Source of the DNA: Limonium bicolor
Taxonomy: Eukaryota; Streptophyta; Magnoliopsida; Caryophyllales; Plumbaginaceae
DNA length: 64,000 bases
Direction: 5' to 3'
Assembly (NCBI GenBank): GCA_023374045.1
Contig: CM041777.1
Span: 110,573,588-110,637,587 of the forward strand
Position 1 is the stretch's first letter. Each line of letters opens with the position of its first letter. Position numbers and translations under genes: made by a program. The notes below the pieces were generated by a model. The model saw only the letters and a list, made by a program, of their open reading frames with translations. It was not told the DNA's origin and did no database searches. Positions 1 through 11,585 of the stretch are shown here, one piece after another.

Positions 1-2712
1 ACATTTATAATATTTATTACCATACTTAGGATGTGATTTTACAATAGTGAGGTATTTAGTAGTTAGAATTATAGAAGGTTTATAGATAGGAATTGATACT
101 TAAAACCTTTGAACCTTTTATTAGATAAAACTCAGTTACATCAAAAAAATAGATCTATTTATTGCTTCTTTACGTAATGGGGATAATGATAGGTTATTTG
201 AATATAAAATATGGGAATTTTCATAATAGACTATCTTATTATTTAATTAACAATTTCACTTACGAACCAGAATTTAATTCTTTGATACATTCTACTTTAT
301 GTAGATATATTGTCCATCCTAAATACAATAAAGGAAATTAATTTATTAAGTTATTTCTTTGAAACCTTAGGTTTTGTACAGCAGTTTAAAACGTATTTAA
401 GGTTTAAGTTTATTGAAGTTTAGTACAAAAGGATTGTACATAGTCTATAGAGAGAATGTGTGTTAAATAAAACATTTAGGAGATTAAAGGTAAGTAAAGA
501 TACATAAAAGGTTATATTTAAACACCTTGTTATATAGGTAATAATTAAGCAAATAATGTACCTTGTGAATACTAAATGTAAGGGTTCGATAAGTCTAAGT
601 TAACTATAATATAGTTGTTTCAAGATGAAGAGTAATTTAACATCTAATGACAAAATTATTAGGTGGTTGTAATAAAAAGTCATTCTGAACTAAGGTTATG
701 ATAATTGAGTTTAGTGGCTCAACTAAGTTATAATAAAATGTGTCTACAACACTATGGCTCCAATAAACAAGATGTAGCTCTTAATTAAGTTAAGGGGAAA
801 CTTAATCATGTTGGTTTATTTGGTAATATTGATAAAGTACATAATCATTACATTGTGAATTAATAGTATAGTATTCTAAGATAAACCTATTATAGGTCAT
901 AAGACGATGTTTATTCTAGAGTAAGAGTAAAAGTATTGAGCTTAAGAATTGTTATTGAAATTCTAAGATTTGATTGAATAACGTATAATGCACTTATGTT
1001 ATTAAGGTCTTTAATGTGAGAATTATGGTTAAGTATGGGTAAAGTGGATAAGGGTGGAACAATTAACAAGTGTTAATAAAATACATTCCTTGATCCTACA
1101 ACCTTGAGTTATACAACATTCTAAGACAAGTCAAGGTTATACATAACATTTAAGTGAGGGCTTAAAAGACAATTGAGACTTAGAAATAAGAGTGAGGAGT
1201 TTATTTAAGCTTAACGTGGGCTACAAGTGATTGATGATAGACTACCTTTAATATTCTTCAGAGTACTGTTGATTGTTTGCGCAAGTTGATTAGAACTGCT
1301 ACAACGTTACCCAGGTACGATTTCTCGTACTCAGCTTGTTGTGTTTTGGACTCTATGGAATGTTTGTACGATTTCTCGTACTCGATACTTTTGCTGATGG
1401 ACTTTATGGAATGTTTTGGAACACCAACTGATCTTGAATGGATTTTGAAATGAGACTGTTGTGTGACTAACTGAGCTTGATGTGACTAACTGAGCCTGTA
1501 TGTGAAACTTCCTTGGTTATTGGTTCCTCCTATCTAGTTGTTTCACTAGATATTAACTGCCTAGGGTTTACGCTTCTGCACTCTGTAGGACTGAGTGTTT
1601 TGGTATTGCTCTTGTGCAGTTAATGATCTAGTGGGGTGACTGGGAATATAGGAAAATATCTTGTAGTGGTAATTCTTCCTTTGGATAATGGATAATGTTT
1701 CAACCATGAGTCGAGTTTGATCAGCCTTATTGGAAATGGATTCTTTCTATTGGATATTAATTGTTGAGGGTTTACACCTCTGCACTCTATGGGACTGAGT
1801 GTTTTGGTATTGCTCTCGTGCAGTTAAAAATCTAATGGGAATATGGGAAAGTGTTATTCTTGGTATTGAGTATGGATTATTTCTATTAAGTGGTGCACAC
1901 ACTTTTCACCGATGACTGAGAACGGGTCGGTGGCAGCGGAGGTCTGCTATACCTCGTCCATATGGACAACTGACAGCGGAGGTCTGTTTACCTCGTCCTT
2001 GTGACAACTGACTGGTGGTGGGGGCCATCTCTCCCAATTGGTTTATTCCACTCTTGAGCATATTTTGTCTATGGGAATCATCTTCTGAAATGGTGGAGAC
2101 ATAAACTCTCTACCACGGGTTATGGATATTAATGTCACTCCTAGTCCATTGTGACTACTTAAGTCTTTCTCTTCTTAACCAGAAGTGGTTCTAACATCAA
2201 CAATGGATGCTTACTAACTATGTGGTGTGACTACTTAAGTGGATGACTTGGTTTGGAAGTTCTCTATCTCTATCTTTGTCTTGTTTTCTTTTCTCTTTAA
2301 CTGATTGTTTTGAAGTGCTTGTCTCTGTTTTTTACTTTTAAGTTTGTTTTCATATTACAGTTATTTTGAAGAGTTTATGTTTTATAAGTTTGTTTTTGGA
2401 GAATTGTACCAGTTCCATTCCAGGAACTGACCCGCCCCTCTCGGGTGTGCTGCTTGGTTTCATCTTGCAGGTACGAATTGATTTACAGGTGGCCACAAAG
2501 AGAACGAGCGTTTGGGATGGACTAGGTTTTGTGGAGAGTTAATGTGTTTAATTTCTATTATGTTTGTGTTAAGTTTTTTCTCGAGTTCAGACCGTAGCTT
2601 TTGTATTGTAAGTTGTAATTGTGAGGTTTGTGCCGGGTGTTTGGAACCCGATGGTCTGTAATCGCCTTAGAGTTTTATTTCCGCTGTATTTATGGTTAAT
2701 AGGGGCGTTACA
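1..2712. mobile_element. 3' part of a long LTR (Ty3/gypsy, chromovirus-like), open at the window edge
   Basis: The stretch ends in gggcgttaca at 2703-2712, the usual terminus of LTRs that begin tgtaacgcccc. The matching start is not in the window, so the LTR either begins upstream or its 5' boundary is not recognisable. There is no coding potential. The sequence from about 1250 on is mosaic, with local direct duplications, which is common in long plant LTRs. The clade is inferred only from the terminal nucleotides. Strand cannot be decided, because such ends are nearly inverted repeats of each other. The first 1.2 kb could equally be unrelated intergenic DNA. Confidence 0.42.
1564..1830. repeat. 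Two-copy direct repeat inside the LTR, about 204-bp offset
   Basis: The block beginning gggtttacgcttctgcactc at 1564 recurs as gggtttacacctctgcactc at 1768. Both are followed by a shared gactgagtgttttggtattg segment and a gtgcagttaa end. Shorter duplications lie nearby: tacgatttctcgtactc appears twice at 1317-1382, and a cagcggaggtctg motif appears twice near 1935-1990. Confidence 0.7.
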
Positions 2713-2999
2713 GTGTGATACAAAACTCAAACAAAAATAAAACAATAAAATAACTAATAAAAATATGGGGATAAGTTTAAAAGATTACACTTGAATATTG
2801 TATTCCTTTTGTGCAGTCTAAAAGGATCTCCCGCTGAAGCACTCAACGATAACAAAAAGGGAAAGGTTAACAACACCCCCATTTTTCTAAAAGAAAAACA
2901 CTTGACGCACCTAAAACTTAAAACGACGGAGTATTAATAAGTGCAGCACTGCTACCTATAATTGCCGTAGTATTTGTTCAACCATGTTTATTACACTGG
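2713..2999. other. Intergenic spacer, no feature seen
   Basis: AT-rich DNA between the LTR end and the LINE fragment. All frames are interrupted. I see no RNA gene or element terminus, and the true 5' junction of the LINE insertion may lie in here. Confidence 0.5.
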
Positions 3000-4288
3000 A
3001 AATGTAATGAGATACCGGAGGAGTCTTTGCAGGATACCATTGACAGCTTCTGGTCGCAGGAAACAGGATGGAAATGGGAGAGAATAACTCCCTTATTACC
3101 ACCTGATGTGTGTGACAAAATCAATAGTTTTAGAGTCTTTCCTGATGGTGATCCCGACTTTCTTTCTTGGATGTACAGTAGTAATGGTAATTATAGTGTA
3201 AGCTCTGCCTATAATTTGATTGCTGGTGGGTCTGTTTCTACTAATAGTGGTAATTTTCAGTTCAGTAGGATCTGGAAATTGAGAGTCCGGGAGAGAATTA
3301 AACTATTTTTGTGGCGAGTTAGTCTTGGAAGGGTCATGACAAACTCTAGACGTTTTCAGTTTGGATTTACTAATGACTTTTCGTGTCATTTTTGCGGTAA
3401 GGAAGAAACAATTCTTCATGTTCTAAGAGACTGCCCCATTGCGAAAAAGGTTTGGATGAAATTTATGGTTCCAAGGCACTGTTCTAAGTTCTTCAGTGGA
3501 GACTTAAGCACATGGTTGTCTGATAATATTCTTTCTGCTACTAACTTCTTATATAATGATGTGGAGAGAGCTTTTTTCCCAATAGTTTGTTATTTATTGT
3601 GGTCTTGGAGAAACTCCAAGGTTTTTGGTAGGGAAACCAGAATGTTCCTCCCCTTCACTGTTGTTACCCAAACTCTTTTTCTGAATAAAAGGGCGAATCT
3701 AGTGTTGGATACAGCTGAGGGATCGGTCTCTAGATGCTCAAAAAATAGGGAAGTTTCTCACTGGTGTCCTCCTACTTTGGATTGCCTTAAAATTAACATT
3801 GATGGTGCTCTTAATTCGAATTCTAGTCTTGCCTCTGCAGGGGGTATATGCAGAAATCACCGTGGACAATGGGTTAGCGGCTTTGTGGAAGTGTTTTCTG
3901 AGCAAGGTCCTCTCCATGCTGAAACGGTAGCTGCCCTCAAAGCTCTGGAGCTGATCAAGCGTCTAAACCTCTCTAATGTGGAAATTTGTTCAGACTCCCT
4001 AGTCCTGGTGGATCTCCTTCGGTTTTGTCCCTAGTTCCACCCTTTGAAACCTCTTCTCGCTGAATGTAATGTTCTATTAGGTTGTTGTGTTAACTATAAA
4101 ATCGTTTTCTCTCCTAGGATATGTAATCAGGCAGCTGATGCCTTGGCTAAGTTAGGTTTGACGTGGTCATTGGGAAGCCACTTGTTAAACTTCCCTCCTG
4201 ATTGTATCTCTCCTCAGCTTGTTGAGGAAGCTACTTTTAGCTCTTATCAATAAATAGGCAATGCCTCTGTATTCGACCCTAAAAAAAA
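3000..4288 (+). pseudogene. 5'-truncated LINE-type retrotransposon: zinc-binding RT tail plus RNase H
   Basis: An open frame from about 3000 to 4253 encodes the C-terminal part of a plant non-LTR reverse transcriptase protein. The first third carries a zf-RVT-like module (RIWKLRVRERIKLFLWR, then CHFCGKEETILHVLRDC, about residues 85-140 from 3027). The last third is an RNase H domain with INIDGALN, AGGICRNHRGQW, HAETVAALKAL and EICSDS (residues 253-330), carrying the D, E and D of the active site. A single in-frame tag at 4032-4034 splits the RNase H domain, and the same frame continues to QAADALAKLGL and a stop near 4253. An A8 tract at 4281-4288 is a likely poly-A tail. The RT palm and any ORF1 are absent, so this is a typical dead 5'-truncated copy. 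I could not identify a target-site duplication with confidence. Confidence 0.8.
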
Positions 4289-5082
4289 GAATTGATTAAT
4301 ATCAATACGTTAATCGGGAAGAAACTATTGAATCAATCCTGCCATCAGATGAACCAAATCCAAGAAACATTGAGAAATAACCTAGAGGTAGATTATTGCT
4401 AGAAAAGTATGAGCATCAATGTAAGATGGATCTGATTAATAAACTGTTAGTGATGAAGTGAGAGTCTCACATTGAGGAATTATATAGGTAGTAAGTAGTT
4501 CATATAGCCTATGGGCTACCCCACCTAATGTCATTTGGTTTTAAAATAGAATTTTATAAGTTATCGGGTTTACCAAGTTTGACACATATATAGCTCTGCC
4601 GTACATGATATACAGGGAATAATTTTTGTATTTAAAAAAATGTAATTATACAATACGAAAAGCAATTGGCAATCATGCTGTTAAATCGATCACTTGAACT
4701 ATACGGCTAATTCCGCTAATGGCAAATCGACAGTCGCATGTTATATGTGAACACTCAAACTCAGACAACACAGACAGATGTTACGTATACATGAACTATT
4801 AATATCTCTGTATATAAAATTTCAACTGCAGATTATTATATATGTACAAACACAATCAGTAGGACTAGCTGGCATCCAAATCAGCCATAAATTACGGTTT
4901 CTTGCAAGACACTAAACATAGAAACTGAACCACGAGGTCTTCAACTGCGTCACTACTATCACATATATGATCATTAGTTTTTAAGTTTTTAATGCTAAGC
5001 TCGTATGATTGAACTCCATGCGTATAAGCCTCTCCCACTCCCAGTCCATCGAACTGACACCCGGCCGGCTCATCTCGCTCCC
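4289..5082. other. Intergenic, upstream of the DUF7722-like gene
   Basis: About 800 bases without a credible ORF, RNA gene or element end. The last 150 bases become less AT-rich and lead into the TATA box of the next gene, so part of this is presumably its promoter. Confidence 0.5.
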
Positions 5083-5090
5083 TATAAATA
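5083..5090 (+). promoter_or_regulatory. TATA box of the DUF7722-like gene
   Basis: tataaata lies 74 bases before the ATG at 5164. That leaves room for a transcription start near 5115 and a 5' leader of about 50 bases. The flanks are pyrimidine and GC richer than the surrounding DNA, as in plant core promoters. Confidence 0.65.
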
Positions 5091-5163
5091 CCGCTATTCC
5101 TCTACTCAAATTTAAAAAGGCGAGAGAAGTATACTTGCAAGGAAAACAGAAGAAAAAGAAACA

Positions 5164-5496
5164 ATGGCGCTGAAGTGGCGGGTTTTCAGCTCGGTCATCC
5201 CCAATTTGCTGTCATACACAGATGACGAAGCTGAAAAGCAACCCAAGTCGTCGTCAAATGCTGCTCCTAAGATGAGTGATACTAATATTAACAAAGGCGC
5301 GGATGAAAGCTTTCAATTTCAAATGCCTCTGCACTACCCTCGCTACACAAAGAAAGATTATGAATCTATGGAGGAGTGGAAGCTGGACTTGCTTCTGCAA
5401 GAGTATGGTCTCGGTCATTTTACGATGATGGGATGCACCCTTGAAGATAAGAGGAGCTTTGCAATGGGAACTTTCCTCTGGCCAGATCAACTTTAA
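5164..5496 (+). CDS. Small plant protein of the DUF7722 type
   Basis: A complete single-exon ORF of 110 residues. The C-terminal half carries the recognisable core of a small plant-specific family: MPLHYPRYTKKDYESMEEWK at about residues 55-74, then LDLLLQEYGL, and a terminal FAMGTFLWPDQ that ends almost at the stop. The N-terminal half (residues 1-54) is Ser/Asp/Lys-rich and looks disordered. There is no signal peptide or membrane segment. Length and position of the core fit the family as I remember it (about 100-130 residues). The ATG is supported by a purine-rich aaacaatggc context and a well-placed TATA box. No biochemical function is established for the family as far as I know. It is the only host gene here that looks intact, and overlapping minus-strand frames are shadows. 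Confidence 0.82.
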   Translation: MALKWRVFSSVIPNLLSYTDDEAEKQPKSSSNAAPKMSDTNINKGADESFQFQMPLHYPRYTKKDYESMEEWKLDLLLQEYGLGHFTMMGCTLEDKRSFAMGTFLWPDQL

Positions 5497-6735
5497 ATTA
5501 AGCCAATCAATGAGCGCGTATAATCAGTCATGGAAATTAATGTTTAGTCATTCTAATTAATCCTCTGTCTTCGTGATTAGAGGCGCTTGCCAGTTGTATG
5601 TTTATCTTGCTATCTATCATAAGCATTCGGATTTGGTTTCGCTCTTAGTCTTACTACTTCTAGATGATGGATGGATGGATAGTCTGCGCGTCTAGGTAAG
5701 ATATCTTTTACGGTTATTTTTGTGGTGGTTTTTTTTGGCGATCGAGTTGCCTTTTTCCATGTAAACTGCGCTATCTACGCTTTATATACATACACAAAAG
5801 TTAGTAAAATTCACAAATGAACTCATTTTTTATTGGCTAGGTTAGAGCCGATTACAATTAACCAATGATTACCAAGTCTTACAAGTTTGGTCGGAAGTGA
5901 AATTCAATGTAAGAAGAAGTTCAAAAGATTATGTGCTTCTAGACACTAGTTAAAACACATCTAGCGAATTTTGGCAAATTTACTACATATTTGGTTTACA
6001 CTATCAATAACTTTACTATTATAACAATAGATTTTTTTAATAAATAATCTATCCTATTCAAAATATATGCGGTAGTACTTATCTACATTTTAAATATATT
6101 ATAATTTAAATAAATTTTATGATTTTAATTTTTAATAATTTTTGGAAATGGATTTAAACACACAACTCTAGATTACTAGTTACACATTCATACGATGCAT
6201 AAGAGGTGTCAAGTATTAAAATTAGTAGTATATAAGTACAGAAAAAAAAAAGATATGATCAAAGAAATTGTTAAAATTAAGGTCATTAAGTATCAAGAAT
6301 TCAACTTCATTATTATGTTGGTGATAATTTCACAACATTAATTTCAACCAAATGGTTGATGAATTCCCAATACAACCGATAAAACAATCATTGACAAGAT
6401 TAAAATAACTGGATAGCTATTTACAGAACAAAATTACTAATCACTGTAGTACAAAATTATTTTAAATCATATTAATATTTGAAAAATGAGTTATAAGGTA
6501 TTGCTGCAACTTTTTTTTGCACAATAACCTTTTCGTTATCATAAACAGCTACATTAATAAAACTAGTTGTAAAAGACGCTAAACGCATTTACACGTTACT
6601 TAAACGTATAACTTTATTTTCTTAATATTATATTATAGACGTTTTCAAACATTTACTAAAAAAATGACATGTATATGATGAAAACTAGTCAAAACGTGGC
6701 TAACTAAAAGAAAAAAACGCTAAAAACGAGCACGC
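5497..6735. other. AT-rich intergenic DNA
   Basis: Downstream of the DUF7722-like gene the sequence has no long ORF and no element terminus I can recognise. The first 100-250 bases would contain its 3' UTR. The remainder is A/T-rich with short homopolymers. Confidence 0.5.
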
Positions 6736-6745
6736 TATATATAAA
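6736..6745 (+). promoter_or_regulatory. TATA-like box before a possible transcribed leader
   Basis: tatatataaa is followed about 30 bases later by a C/T-rich leader-like stretch (6765-6850: cttcatttcttac, ctccggctgaccaccgcc). The composition change suggests a real or relic transcription start, either of a host gene or of an LTR. No protein family was recognised downstream. Confidence 0.35.
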
Positions 6746-7106
6746 CGGTTCGTGTGAATCAGCTTCATTTCTTACATACGCTCTATATTTCCTTCAAGCT
6801 CCTCGCCAGAATCCTCTCTTTGCTCCGGCTGACCACCGCCTAACCGCCACAGACCATCACTGGAAAAAAATTCCAGTGAGTTTTTCAAAAAAATAATTGC
6901 AAATGATAGATTCAGGTAGTGTGTGTTCTGAACCTGGTGTTAGTGTTTTGAAAAACTTCATTTGGATAGATATACAAAATAAATTCGGCCAAAACTTCAA
7001 AAACACCATTAATGGAACTACAAAATTTATGCTCATTCAGCTGGTGTCAAAACAAGAATCTGGATGTTTTCTGTCCTGACTTCGCACTATTAGGGATGAT
7101 TTCCAT
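6746..7106 (+). other. Possible leader or relic exon, interrupted by the TIR element
   Basis: A CT-rich leader-like segment is followed by an open stretch (6897-7079, about 60 codons) of no recognised family. The TIR element begins immediately after, and similar non-AT-rich sequence resumes at 8418-8640. Flanking motifs resemble each other (cactattagggatg before, caccactagggatg after), so the element may have split one unit. What that unit is I cannot say. Confidence 0.3.
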
Positions 7107-7123
7107 CCCCAATTTGTAAAGCG

Positions 7124-8401
7124 TCTATTATACAACCGGAAGCACATTGCAGCGTGCTTCCGGTTACTGACGTGTCATTTTTAATTATACGGTAGTTTTT
7201 ATTTTCATATTTTGTCTTTAAAATTATATAACATAAATCATTTTAATTTTTTTATTTATTTAAAAATTATTTCAATAATTTACAATTTTTTAAAAAATTA
7301 TCTCTCTTAAATATCTTGCAATTATACAATTTCTATTTTTCGCTATTTTTAAATATCAGTTACATGTTAATAATAGCAATACATGTTGTTCAACATTTTA
7401 AACCATTTGTTCAACATTTTAAACCATTTGTTCAACATTTTAACCCATTTGTTCAAATCATAAATTTTATTATAAAACAATATCAATATAATTTACAATT
7501 TCCTAATTTTCGCCATTTTTAAACACCAGTTACATGTTCATATTAGTAATACAGGGTGTTCAACATTTTAAACCATTTGTTTAACATTTTAAGCCTTTTG
7601 TTCAAATCTGAAATTTTATTATAAAACAGTGTCAATATAATTTATAATTTCCTAATTTTTCGCCATTTTTAAACACCAGTTACATGTTCATATTAGTAAT
7701 ACACGTTGTTCAACATTTTAAACCATTTGTTCAACATTTTAAACCATTTGTTCAACATTTTAAGCCTTTTGTTTCAAATCAGAAATTTTATTATAAAACA
7801 GTGTCAATATAATTTATAATTTCCTAATTTTTCACCATTTTTAAACACCAGTTACATGTTGTTCAACATTTTAAACCATTTGTTCAACATTTTTAAATCA
7901 TTTGTTCAACAATTGGTTCAACATTTTAAACAATTGGTTCAACATTTTAAACCATTTGTTCAACATTTTAAATCATTTGTTCAACAGTTTAAACCATTTG
8001 TTCAAAATTTATCTTATAATGTTTATAAAATTTGCTCATATTAAAATTTCAGACTAGTTTTTTATTGACATTATATAATAAGGATTTTTAGTACAATTTT
8101 CCTCTAAAACTAAGATTTTTTTACTTAAATTTTTTTAGAATTATTTGTTTTGGATTTGCAAATTTTCCTTTAAAAGTGAGTTTTTTTTACTTAACACTTA
8201 CTAATTTTTTTAGATTTATTTATTTTTAACTTCTAGTTTTTCTTCAAAACCGAGATTCGAGGTTACTAGATTTAATTAATTAAAAATTCAATCTTAAATT
8301 ATAAAAATAAAAAAGGAGAAACATCACGCATCCACGTTTACTTTTTGTTTCCACGTATACACCTGAAGCACGATGCTCCGTGCTTCCGGTTGTATAGTAG
8401 A
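7124..8401. mobile_element. Non-autonomous DNA transposon-like element with 22-bp TIRs and hairpin ends
   Basis: The 22-bp terminal inverted repeat is at 7124-7145 (tctattatacaaccggaagc, then ac) and, as reverse complement, at 8380-8401, with one mismatch (tctacta versus tctatta). Each end is also a local palindrome: ccggaagcac is followed by gtgcttccgg at 7136-7163, and gaagcacgatgctccgtgct lies at the right end. A 10-bp direct repeat ccccaatttg flanks the element at 7107-7116 and 8408-8417 and is a candidate target-site duplication. No transposase is present. The interior is tandem repeats and AT-rich DNA. TIR length and duplication size would suit a Mutator-like or foldback-type element; the superfamily is an inference. 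Confidence 0.7.
7384..8010 (+). repeat. Nested tandem array: 21-bp ttgttcaacatttt unit within a 150-172-bp higher-order repeat
   Basis: The 21-bp unit ttgttcaacattttaaacca(t) occurs in runs of two to six. The runs are separated by a conserved AT-rich segment that includes cagttacatgtt, found at 7357, 7527, 7677 and 7849. The spacings of 170, 150 and 172 differ by about one 21-bp unit, so higher-order copies vary by gain or loss of one short unit. The array is open in one frame (repeating FVQHFKP) by virtue of unit length, not because it is a gene. Confidence 0.8.
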
Positions 8402-8417
8402 ATTTGCCCCCAATTTG

Positions 8418-8646
8418 CACCACTAGGGATGTTGTGTGTCCCGAATACGGTTGGCGCACCAGACTAATTTCCTTGTTCTGTACATACTCAGGAAATTATC
8501 GGCCACGACTCGAATGGGGACGCTGAAGTTCCCAACATTGGAAAATTCAGGACCAAAAATTTCTTGAACGACGACATTTCGGGATGACACAGCTCACGAA
8601 TTGAGCACAAATCATACCAAACAAAAAAATCGGGATAGAAAAGTCA
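8418..8646 (+). other. Non-AT-rich segment, right flank of the TIR element
   Basis: Balanced-composition DNA resembling an exon or LTR remnant. It may be the continuation of 6746-7106 across the TIR element. No domain is recognisable. Confidence 0.3.
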
Positions 8647-9331
8647 CTACAAGAAAGAGGCTAGTCTGCTACCGACAATAGTGAGATTGGTAGCTACCAA
8701 TAAATTCAGTAGCATAAATTCTTTACCAACTTTAGTGGTTACATTTTAAATTTCCTTTTAATTCAGACTAATATGCTTAAATGCACAAATCAAGGACCGA
8801 ACCCGCCACGATGTGCGACGTGTGGGCTGGATAGATATTACCTTAACAATTGGGTTGTGATAGTTATTCGCGACATATATACATACTACATGTATATATT
8901 GAATGTTTAATACTCTAAATATAAATGAACATTTTTGCCGAGATATGACCGAACATTAAAAATGTAAAAAATAATAAAATAGATGTAGGTCAGACTAGCC
9001 ACATTGATATTTTAATTTACATAATATTACCACATTAATTTTGTATGGTCAAAATAATAAAAATAAAAGTATATGTTGGCTTAAAATTGTATAAAATTAA
9101 AAATAAACATATATATATATCATTTACAAAAACTTTAAACATTTGTAAAGTTTATATATATATAGTTTGTATTTATTTTGCAAATTTTAACCAACACGCG
9201 TCAACTAATTTAATTTGTTATTATTTATTGTATTTTTATATTTTATTACTTTATGTGATTTTTGTAAATTAAAATAATTATATAGTAAAATGAATAAAAA
9301 ATGCACAAAATTTAAAATTTAAAATTTATAC

Positions 9332-9338
<7 letters not shown>

Positions 9339-9374
<36 letters not shown>
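9339..9374. repeat. (AT)n microsatellite
   Basis: An uninterrupted AT dinucleotide run of about 36 bases within the AT-rich interior of the CACTA-like segment. Confidence 0.95.
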
Positions 9375-9377
<3 letters not shown>

Positions 9378-9508
9378 TTCCTAATTAAATTTTTTTTGAC
9401 AACTAATTTAAGTTAATACATGTGATACTTTGAAAATTAAAAATATTATAAGTATAAAAAATATACTATGTTATGTATATCTTATATGATAAATAAATTA
9501 TTGTAGTG

Positions 9509-10866
9509 TGATGCGTGTCCAAATGAGCATGTTTTAGAGGTGCATTTCATATGTTAAATCAACACTTTTCATGCTCATTTCTTCACTCTAGCTAGTTTTC
9601 CTCTAGATTGTGTTTTATTGGTGTTTTACACGTTTATTGCTTAAACAGTAGGAATAACATAGCTAGGAATAAAGTATATGAAGAGACGAACAAGTGGGCG
9701 CAAACGGATCCAAAATCGAAGCTAAAACGAAGAAGCTAGAGCAAAAACGAGCTTTGACCATTTTCTTAGAGTGGTTCGGGTATGTGTCTGGTATACATAC
9801 CCAGAACAAAGCAGTGAACAGGCTTCTGGACAATTTCGAGGGTGTTCCGGGTTTAATCCTCGGACGGAAACCCGGACTAAGCCCCACACACAACAGAGAC
9901 ACGTTATAAAAACGTGGAAAAAAATAGAGAGAGAAGGGGGGGAGCCGGAGACAAAGCAACAACGCGGAAAAGAAAAGAAGAAGGGGAGAAAAGAAGAAAG
10001 AACAAAAAGAAGAGAAAGAAGAGGAGGAGAAGAAATTCACCTCCATTGAAGCCCTTCTTCAACCTCCATGGCTATCTCTTCTCCATTTTCTCTAATTTTT
10101 GCTTTAATGCTTGTGTGCACTCCTTGCAGCTAGGGATTTGGATTTTGCCCCGAATTCCCCAAACTCCATTGTTGAATCTTGGATTGATGTTTATGCTATA
10201 TTTTAGTTTCTTAATTGAAGATGATTATTGAGTGACTATGCCCTTTAAGCTTGTCTTTGTTAATTTAGGGATTTGCTTAGTGTTTGCTCTAATTAATTGT
10301 CATTATGTTAAATTGGTTGGTTTGATATCACCGATTAGTTTAGCAATAGTGTGGAATTCATGGACGGGTTTCTAGAAGTAGAAATCTATGCCGTTGGGAC
10401 TAAGTCAATGTTAGCCGATTTTCACTGATTTTGAGATGAGGTTCTCATTGCAAGTTAGGGTAGAGTTGTGCTTAATGCTTCCGGTTGAATTGGAGACTCG
10501 AACTAACAGTCGGTTTCCATCTAAATTGGTAAGAATTAATAGATCAAGATTTGGCTATTAATTGAATTCCCGTTGTTTAGCTATTGATCGAAGATTTGAC
10601 AATTGGTAGTAAAGGGGTGTGGGTGCAATATTCCATCCCGAGCTACACCTATCCTAGATTAGTTAGTTTAGTTTTATTGGTTTTCTTTTATTTCTCCTAT
10701 CATAACAAAAAAACCCCATTTTACATTTATGCACTTTTGTATATATCTTCTTGCACATTTACTAAGCTTATAATTGATTAGATAGTAATACGACCTTGTT
10801 GGAATACAGTGACTGGATTCACTGCCCATTAGTTCGCAACTTTTGTCACTACTATTTTATCCAACA
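9509..10866 (+). mobile_element. Solo LTR, 1358 bp, Ty3/gypsy-type, TSD tagtg
   Basis: The LTR begins tgatgcgtgtcc and ends ttatccaaca. It is flanked by exact 5-bp duplications tagtg at 9504-9508 and 10867-10871, and neither side has a primer-binding site or polypurine tract. This makes it a solo LTR left by LTR-LTR recombination. A TATA box, tataaaaa at 9905-9912, sits in the first third and sets the plus orientation. The purine-rich tract after it (9920-10035) explains several charged spurious ORFs. Clade is not certain; the tgatg start resembles the Athila LTRs further right, but the body is different. Confidence 0.85.
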
Positions 10867-10871
10867 TAGTG

Positions 10872-11040
10872 GTATGTAGTTTTAATTAATTTTCACGAAT
10901 TACACAATTTTTGTTTACTTAAAGTTCTTTTTAAAATTTTGATAGCTAAAAGGTAAAAAGTAAAATATACTAAAGGTACTATATTGAAAAAACTATAAAA
11001 TTAAAATATTTATATAAGAATATCATATATCCACTATGGC
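10872..11040. other. CACTA-like interior, right of the solo LTR
   Basis: AT-rich continuation of the host element after the second tagtg copy. No ORF or motif is seen. Confidence 0.4.
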
Positions 11041-11585
11041 AGCAGCAATATAGGTTAGTATTCTGGATTATGTAGTAATCACACTTCTAAGTTATAAGAC
11101 AATAATAATTTTATTAACGCTTGCGAATATTAGCTATTATTTCTTATATTCTAGCACAATATCAACTGAAATTTCATCAGCATTATTAGTCGGTAGTAAT
11201 TTTGTGACTTAAGATAGTAGCAATTTAGCTACTTGTTAAAAATATTTGCTATCATAGCCAAAATAGTAGCACAATAGCAACCGTAATCAAGTGTTAGTAG
11301 TAATTTCATAATTTCGCTTATCCATATGGTCGTAGCAACTTTTAAGATAGTAGCTAGTTAACTATTGATTAGAATCTTTTTGCTACCATTGCTCAAATAG
11401 TAGCATAACAGCTACCATGATTGAATTAGCACCAACCAAGTAGTAGCAATTCATTAATTTAGTTAGCTATTAGTTGAATTAACATCTCAAGGTAGCTCTC
11501 CATGTTCTCGGTATGTGAAAGGGACACTAGGCTATGAGATATTTTAAAATAAAGCTGCAAGCTTCGAGCTTCTAGCTTTTTATGA

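Larger units (their letters stand above)
8647..11480 (+). mobile_element. CACTA-like transposon remnant, interrupted by a solo LTR
   Basis: The segment starts cactacaagaaa at 8647, the classical En/Spm (CACTA) terminus. It is followed by subterminal motifs built on gtagctacc and cagtagcataaa. Similar motifs (agtagcaatt, gctaccat, tagctac) recur many times in both orientations at 11,040-11,480, as expected for the opposite subterminal region. A matching terminal ttgtagtg with a 3-bp duplication is not seen beyond 11,480, so that end is lost or decayed. No transposase ORF remains. The solo LTR at 9509-10866 sits inside. Confidence 0.45.

Noticed and set aside
2473..2485. gaattgattt as a LINE target-site duplication partner of the sequence after the A8 tail
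   Set aside because: It lies well inside the LTR, 500 bases before LINE homology starts, and the match is short.
7316..8044. Repeat protein FVQHFKP
   Set aside because: The 21-bp unit is a multiple of three, so it stays open by chance; there is no start context and the array is part of the TIR element.
9500..9508. ttgtagtg as the 3' end of the CACTA element starting at 8647
   Set aside because: Only eight bases match, no 3-bp duplication fits, and tagtg is explained as the TSD of the adjacent solo LTR.
9663..10231. Several ORFs with Lys/Arg/Glu-rich or Ser/Phe-rich proteins
   Set aside because: They derive from a purine-rich tract inside the solo LTR and overlap in four frames without any family resemblance.
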